Below are positions 5,359 to 8,077 of a DNA stretch of 8,077 bases, piece by piece; the first letter of the stretch is position 1; every line of letters begins with the position of its first letter. A program made the translations under genes and the position numbers. Source of the stretch: Nitrosomonadales bacterium (GTDB lineage: Bacteria; Pseudomonadota; Gammaproteobacteria; Burkholderiales; Sulfuricellaceae). Below the pieces are notes generated by a model, which did not search any database, was not told the DNA's origin, and was given only the letters and a program-made list of their open reading frames with translations. The stretch lies in assembly GCA_003104895.1 (NCBI GenBank), contig PQAG01000165.1, positions 1-8,077 of the forward strand. The letters run 5' to 3'.

Positions 5359-6963
5359 ATGAACCGCCGCGACTTCCTGCTCTCCCTCGCCGCCTCTGCC
5401 TGTCTTTCCGGCTGCCAGCCCGCTGCCAATCCGCTCCTTCCGGCTGGCAGCATGCTGGGCCCCTCCATGGAGCGCGGCCATCGCCTGCGCGGGCGGGATT
5501 TTCCCGCTCCGTCCGAGACCCGTAAAACAGGCGTGGCGATTGTCGGGGGCGGTATTGCCGGGCTTTCCGCGGCGTGGAAGCTGAACAAATCCGGATTCGG
5601 CGATTTCCAGCTGTTCGAACTGGAAGATGCAGCGGGCGGCAATGCACGCTCAGGAAAGAACGCGGTTTCCGCCTATCCCTGGGGGGCGCATTATCTCCCT
5701 CTGCCGGGAGTGGAGGCGCGCGAAACCCGCGAACTGCTGGCCGACCTGGGGGTGCTGCAGGGCGACCCATACGCTGAAAGCCCCAGCTACGATGAGCGCT
5801 TTCTGTGCTTCGCCCCGCAGGAGCGGCTTTACCGCCATGGCTTGTGGCAGGAAGGGATGCTGCCGCAAATTGGCGCCACACGGCGCGACCAGGAACAGTA
5901 CCGGCGCTTTTTCACGCTGCTGGACCAGTTCCGCCAGCGCCATGGAGCCCGCGGTCTGAGGGCATTTTCCATCCCCGCGGCGCGCTCGGCGCGGGACTCA
6001 GACCTGGTGGCGCTGGACCGTATCTCGATGCGCCATTTCCTGCAGCAGCAAAAACTCGACTCGCCGCTGCTGCACTGGTATGTGAACTATGGCTGCCGTG
6101 ACGATTACGGCAGCGATTATGCGGCGGTGTCAGCCTGGGCCGGTCTGCATTATTTCGCCAGCCGCGACGGACGAGTGGGAAACGTGGATAGCGACCAGGT
6201 GCTGACCTGGCCGGAGGGCAACGGCTGGCTGGTGAAAGAGATGCAGAAAGGCTTCAGCGAGCGCATCGTGAGCGGCGCATTGGCGCAGCGCATGGCAGAA
6301 ACAAGAAGCCATGTGGAATTGGATGTTTACATGCAGCGGGAAAACCGCAGCGTGCGCTGGCAGGCGGATCGCGTCATTTTCGCCGCTCCGATGTTCGTCC
6401 TGCCGCACATCTTTGAAGGGCTGGACGAGAAGCTCAAGCAGGCCTGCCAGCAGATCCGCTACGCTCCCTGGCTGGTGGCCAACCTGACTTTGAACAGCCT
6501 GCCGGAGCCCGGCCATGGCGCTCCGCTGTCCTGGGACAACGTCCTGTACGGCAGCCCGGCGCTGGGTTACGTCAACGCCACGCACCAGAATCTGCGCAGC
6601 CATGAGGGGCCGGCCGTGCTGACCTATTATTGGGCGCTGAGTGGCGAACCCGAGAAAGTTGCGCGCCAGCGGCTGTTCGATACACCCTGGCAAAACTGGT
6701 CGGAAAGCATCCTGCGCGAGTTGTCGCGTCCACACCCCGATATTCGCGACAAGGTCACGCAACTCGACATCTTCCGCTGGGGCCATGCCATGTCAAAACC
6801 CGTGCCAGGATGGATTTGGAGCGCCGAGCGAGAGCGGCTTACCGTGCCGCACGGGCGTGTCTATCTTGCCCATTCCGACCTGAGCGGTTTTTCTATTTTC
6901 GAGGAAGCGAACTACTGGGGCGTGAAGGCGGCGGAACATGTGCTGAAAAAAGCCACAGTCTGA
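5359..6963 (+). CDS. Tat-exported FAD-dependent amine oxidase-like lipoprotein
   Basis: A 534 aa flavoprotein. The N-terminus reads MNRRDFLLSLAASACLSGC. The twin arginines (3-4) with D-F-L-L fit a Tat signal, and LSGC (16-19) is a lipobox, so Cys19 is a likely lipidation site and the mature protein would sit on the periplasmic side. The dinucleotide-binding motif is VAIVGGGIAGLSAAWKL (59-75, Gly63, Gly65, Gly68), followed by an acidic strand end FELED (86-90) and the GGNARSG motif (93-99) typical of the amine oxidase/protoporphyrinogen oxidase fold. The C-terminal FAD-contact motif is VYLAHSDLSGFS (about 501-512). It probably oxidises an amine or a related substrate. Its place 12 bases after the aminopropyltransferase suggests a polyamine or its derivative, but the substrate is inferred from neighbours only. 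The ribosome binding site is weak (AAAAAG). Folded cofactor-containing export through Tat is consistent with FAD binding in the cytoplasm. Confidence 0.85.
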   Translation: MNRRDFLLSLAASACLSGCQPAANPLLPAGSMLGPSMERGHRLRGRDFPAPSETRKTGVAIVGGGIAGLSAAWKLNKSGFGDFQLFELEDAAGGNARSGKNAVSAYPWGAHYLPLPGVEARETRELLADLGVLQGDPYAESPSYDERFLCFAPQERLYRHGLWQEGMLPQIGATRRDQEQYRRFFTLLDQFRQRHGARGLRAFSIPAARSARDSDLVALDRISMRHFLQQQKLDSPLLHWYVNYGCRDDYGSDYAAVSAWAGLHYFASRDGRVGNVDSDQVLTWPEGNGWLVKEMQKGFSERIVSGALAQRMAETRSHVELDVYMQRENRSVRWQADRVIFAAPMFVLPHIFEGLDEKLKQACQQIRYAPWLVANLTLNSLPEPGHGAPLSWDNVLYGSPALGYVNATHQNLRSHEGPAVLTYYWALSGEPEKVARQRLFDTPWQNWSESILRELSRPHPDIRDKVTQLDIFRWGHAMSKPVPGWIWSAERERLTVPHGRVYLAHSDLSGFSIFEEANYWGVKAAEHVLKKATV

Positions 6964-6978
6964 ATTGCGCGGCCACGG

Positions 6979-7013
6979 AAAAACAAGGCCCATGACCAAT
7001 TAGCCAAGGCCTT
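6979..7013 (-). terminator. Probable rho-independent terminator of tRNA-Ser
   Basis: On the minus strand AAGGCC (7013-7008) pairs with GGCCTT (6990-6985) across a 17-base loop, followed by GTTTTT (6984-6979). It lies 9 bases beyond the tRNA 3' end. The loop is long and the stem only 6 pairs, so efficiency is uncertain. On the plus strand the same stem lacks a T-run, so it is not a clear terminator for the flavoprotein gene ending at 6963. Confidence 0.5.
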
Positions 7014-7022
7014 AGTATTCGG

Positions 7023-7112
<90 letters not shown>

Positions 7113-7122
7113 AGTGGGCGCC

Positions 7123-7150
7123 ATTCTACATCGGTTGGGCGGCTTATCAA
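7123..7150 (-). promoter_or_regulatory. Promoter of tRNA-Ser
   Basis: On the minus strand TTGATA (7150-7145) and TAGAAT (7128-7123) are separated by 16 bases. Each matches 5 of 6 consensus bases. The predicted start is about 4 bases before the tRNA 5' end at 7112. The GC-rich stretch between the -10 box and the tRNA (GGCGCCC, 7122-7116) could act as a stringent-type discriminator, as is usual for stable RNA promoters. Confidence 0.6.
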
Positions 7151-7196
7151 AGCAGGCTGATAGACAAATATTAGAAAGTCATCCACACTTTCGCCG

Positions 7197-8077
7197 ATGC
7201 GAAACTGGATCATGGCAATTCTACTGGTTGCCGGACTGGGCGGATGCAGCTATCCCTCTCCGCCAAAGCCTGTGCCGCCTGTGCAACAAACAGGTGAACT
7301 GGTCGTCATTACCCGCAACAGTCCAACCACCTATTATGAGGATGCAGAAGGCAACCTGGCCGGCATCGAACATGATCTGGTAGAACTGTTCGCAAAAGAC
7401 CTGGGTGTAAAAGTCCGTTTTATCGTGGCAAAACAGTTCAACGAAATCCTGCCCGCGCTGCAAAACCAGCAGGCCCATCTCGCCGCGGCTGGCCTTACCA
7501 TCACGCCCGAACGTCAGAAGAGTTTCAAGTTTTCCACCCCTTACCAGACCATCAAGCAGCAGGTCGTGTACAACACGAATGGTGAGAAGCCTTCCGGCCT
7601 GAAGGATTTGATCGGGCAACGCATTGAGGTCGTGGCCGGTTCCAGTTATGCCGAAATGCTGATGGAAGCAAAAAAGAAACACCCCGCGCTTTCATGGAAG
7701 GAAAATGCTTCGATGGAAAGCGAGGAATTGCTGGAGAAGCTTGCCATGAGCCAGTTGGATGCGGTGGTTGCGGATTCGAATATCGTTGACGTGGTCAAGA
7801 ATTACTTGCCAACCCTTGAGACGGCATTTGATCTGAGCGAAACGCAGCATCTGGCCTGGGCTTTCCCCAGGAATGTGGATAATTTTCTGCTGGAAAAATC
7901 CAGGGATTTCTTCGCCCGCATCCAGGATAACGGCACCCTGAAGCGCCTTCTTGACCGCTATTATGGGCATGTAACCAGGCTTGGGCGGATAGACGTGGAA
8001 GGTTTCATGATCGCCACCAATGGCGTGCTGCCGAAATTCCGCCGCCATTTCCACCAAGCGCAGGAACTGACCGAACT
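7197..8077 (+). CDS. mltF: Membrane-bound lytic murein transglycosylase F (3' end outside window)
   Basis: This is the N-terminal 293 codons of an MltF/YfhD-type lipoprotein, an outer-membrane enzyme that cleaves peptidoglycan glycan strands to form 1,6-anhydromuropeptides. The ATG at 7197 gives MRNWIMAILLVAGLGGC, with a basic n-region, a hydrophobic core and lipobox LGGC (14-17). Starting at the in-frame ATG at 7212 would lose the arginine, so 7197 is preferred although no clear ribosome binding site precedes it. Residues about 33-256 are a periplasmic solute-binding domain (family 3), with GELVVITRNSPTTYYED, AGIEHDLVELFAKDLG, LAAAGLTITPERQKSFKFS and VAGSSYAEML. This is the regulatory domain of MltF. 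The sequence then enters the linker (RIDVEGFMIA) to the lysozyme-like catalytic domain, whose catalytic Glu lies beyond the right edge. The gene is divergent from tRNA-Ser and shows no functional link to the polyamine-type run. Confidence 0.93.
   Translation, partial: MRNWIMAILLVAGLGGCSYPSPPKPVPPVQQTGELVVITRNSPTTYYEDAEGNLAGIEHDLVELFAKDLGVKVRFIVAKQFNEILPALQNQQAHLAAAGLTITPERQKSFKFSTPYQTIKQQVVYNTNGEKPSGLKDLIGQRIEVVAGSSYAEMLMEAKKKHPALSWKENASMESEELLEKLAMSQLDAVVADSNIVDVVKNYLPTLETAFDLSETQHLAWAFPRNVDNFLLEKSRDFFARIQDNGTLKRLLDRYYGHVTRLGRIDVEGFMIATNGVLPKFRRHFHQAQELTE

Overview
The window looks like chromosomal DNA from a Gram-negative proteobacterium. A betaproteobacterium of the Nitrosomonadales type is my best guess, from GC-rich codon use, an MltF-type lytic transglycosylase and the style of the proteins. 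I would not name a genus. There are no transposases, phage genes or CRISPR arrays.

Layout. Positions 1-361 (minus strand) hold the N-terminal part of a small S-adenosylmethionine decarboxylase (speD), cut by the left edge. A short divergent promoter region (362-427) separates it from a plus-strand gene run covering 428-6963. In order, this encodes an SPFH/band-7 protein with a C-terminal SHOCT-like segment; a large membrane protein with two zinc-ribbon plus DUF4178 modules and an acidic tail; an uncharacterised 45-46 aa membrane peptide (3387/3390-3527); a 71 aa DUF350 membrane protein; a membrane-anchored spermidine synthase-like aminopropyltransferase; and a Tat-exported, probably lipidated FAD amine-oxidase-like protein. 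A pair of REP-like hairpins (about 3771-3811) interrupts the run before the aminopropyltransferase. Positions 7023-7112 (minus strand) are tRNA-Ser(CGA), with a recognisable promoter and terminator. The right edge cuts the lipoprotein mltF (7197 onward, plus strand).

How the parts may work together. SpeD makes decarboxylated AdoMet, the aminopropyl donor used by spermidine synthase-type enzymes. An aminopropyltransferase fused to a membrane domain and a flavin amine-oxidase-like protein follow in the same locus. Their neighbours are membrane-associated proteins with no known enzymatic role (SPFH, DUF4178, DUF350). The working inference is a polyamine-linked membrane or envelope system: polyamine or an aminopropylated product made at the inner membrane, oxidised or sensed on the periplasmic side, and organised by an SPFH scaffold. 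The gene families are well supported by sequence. The joint function is inference.
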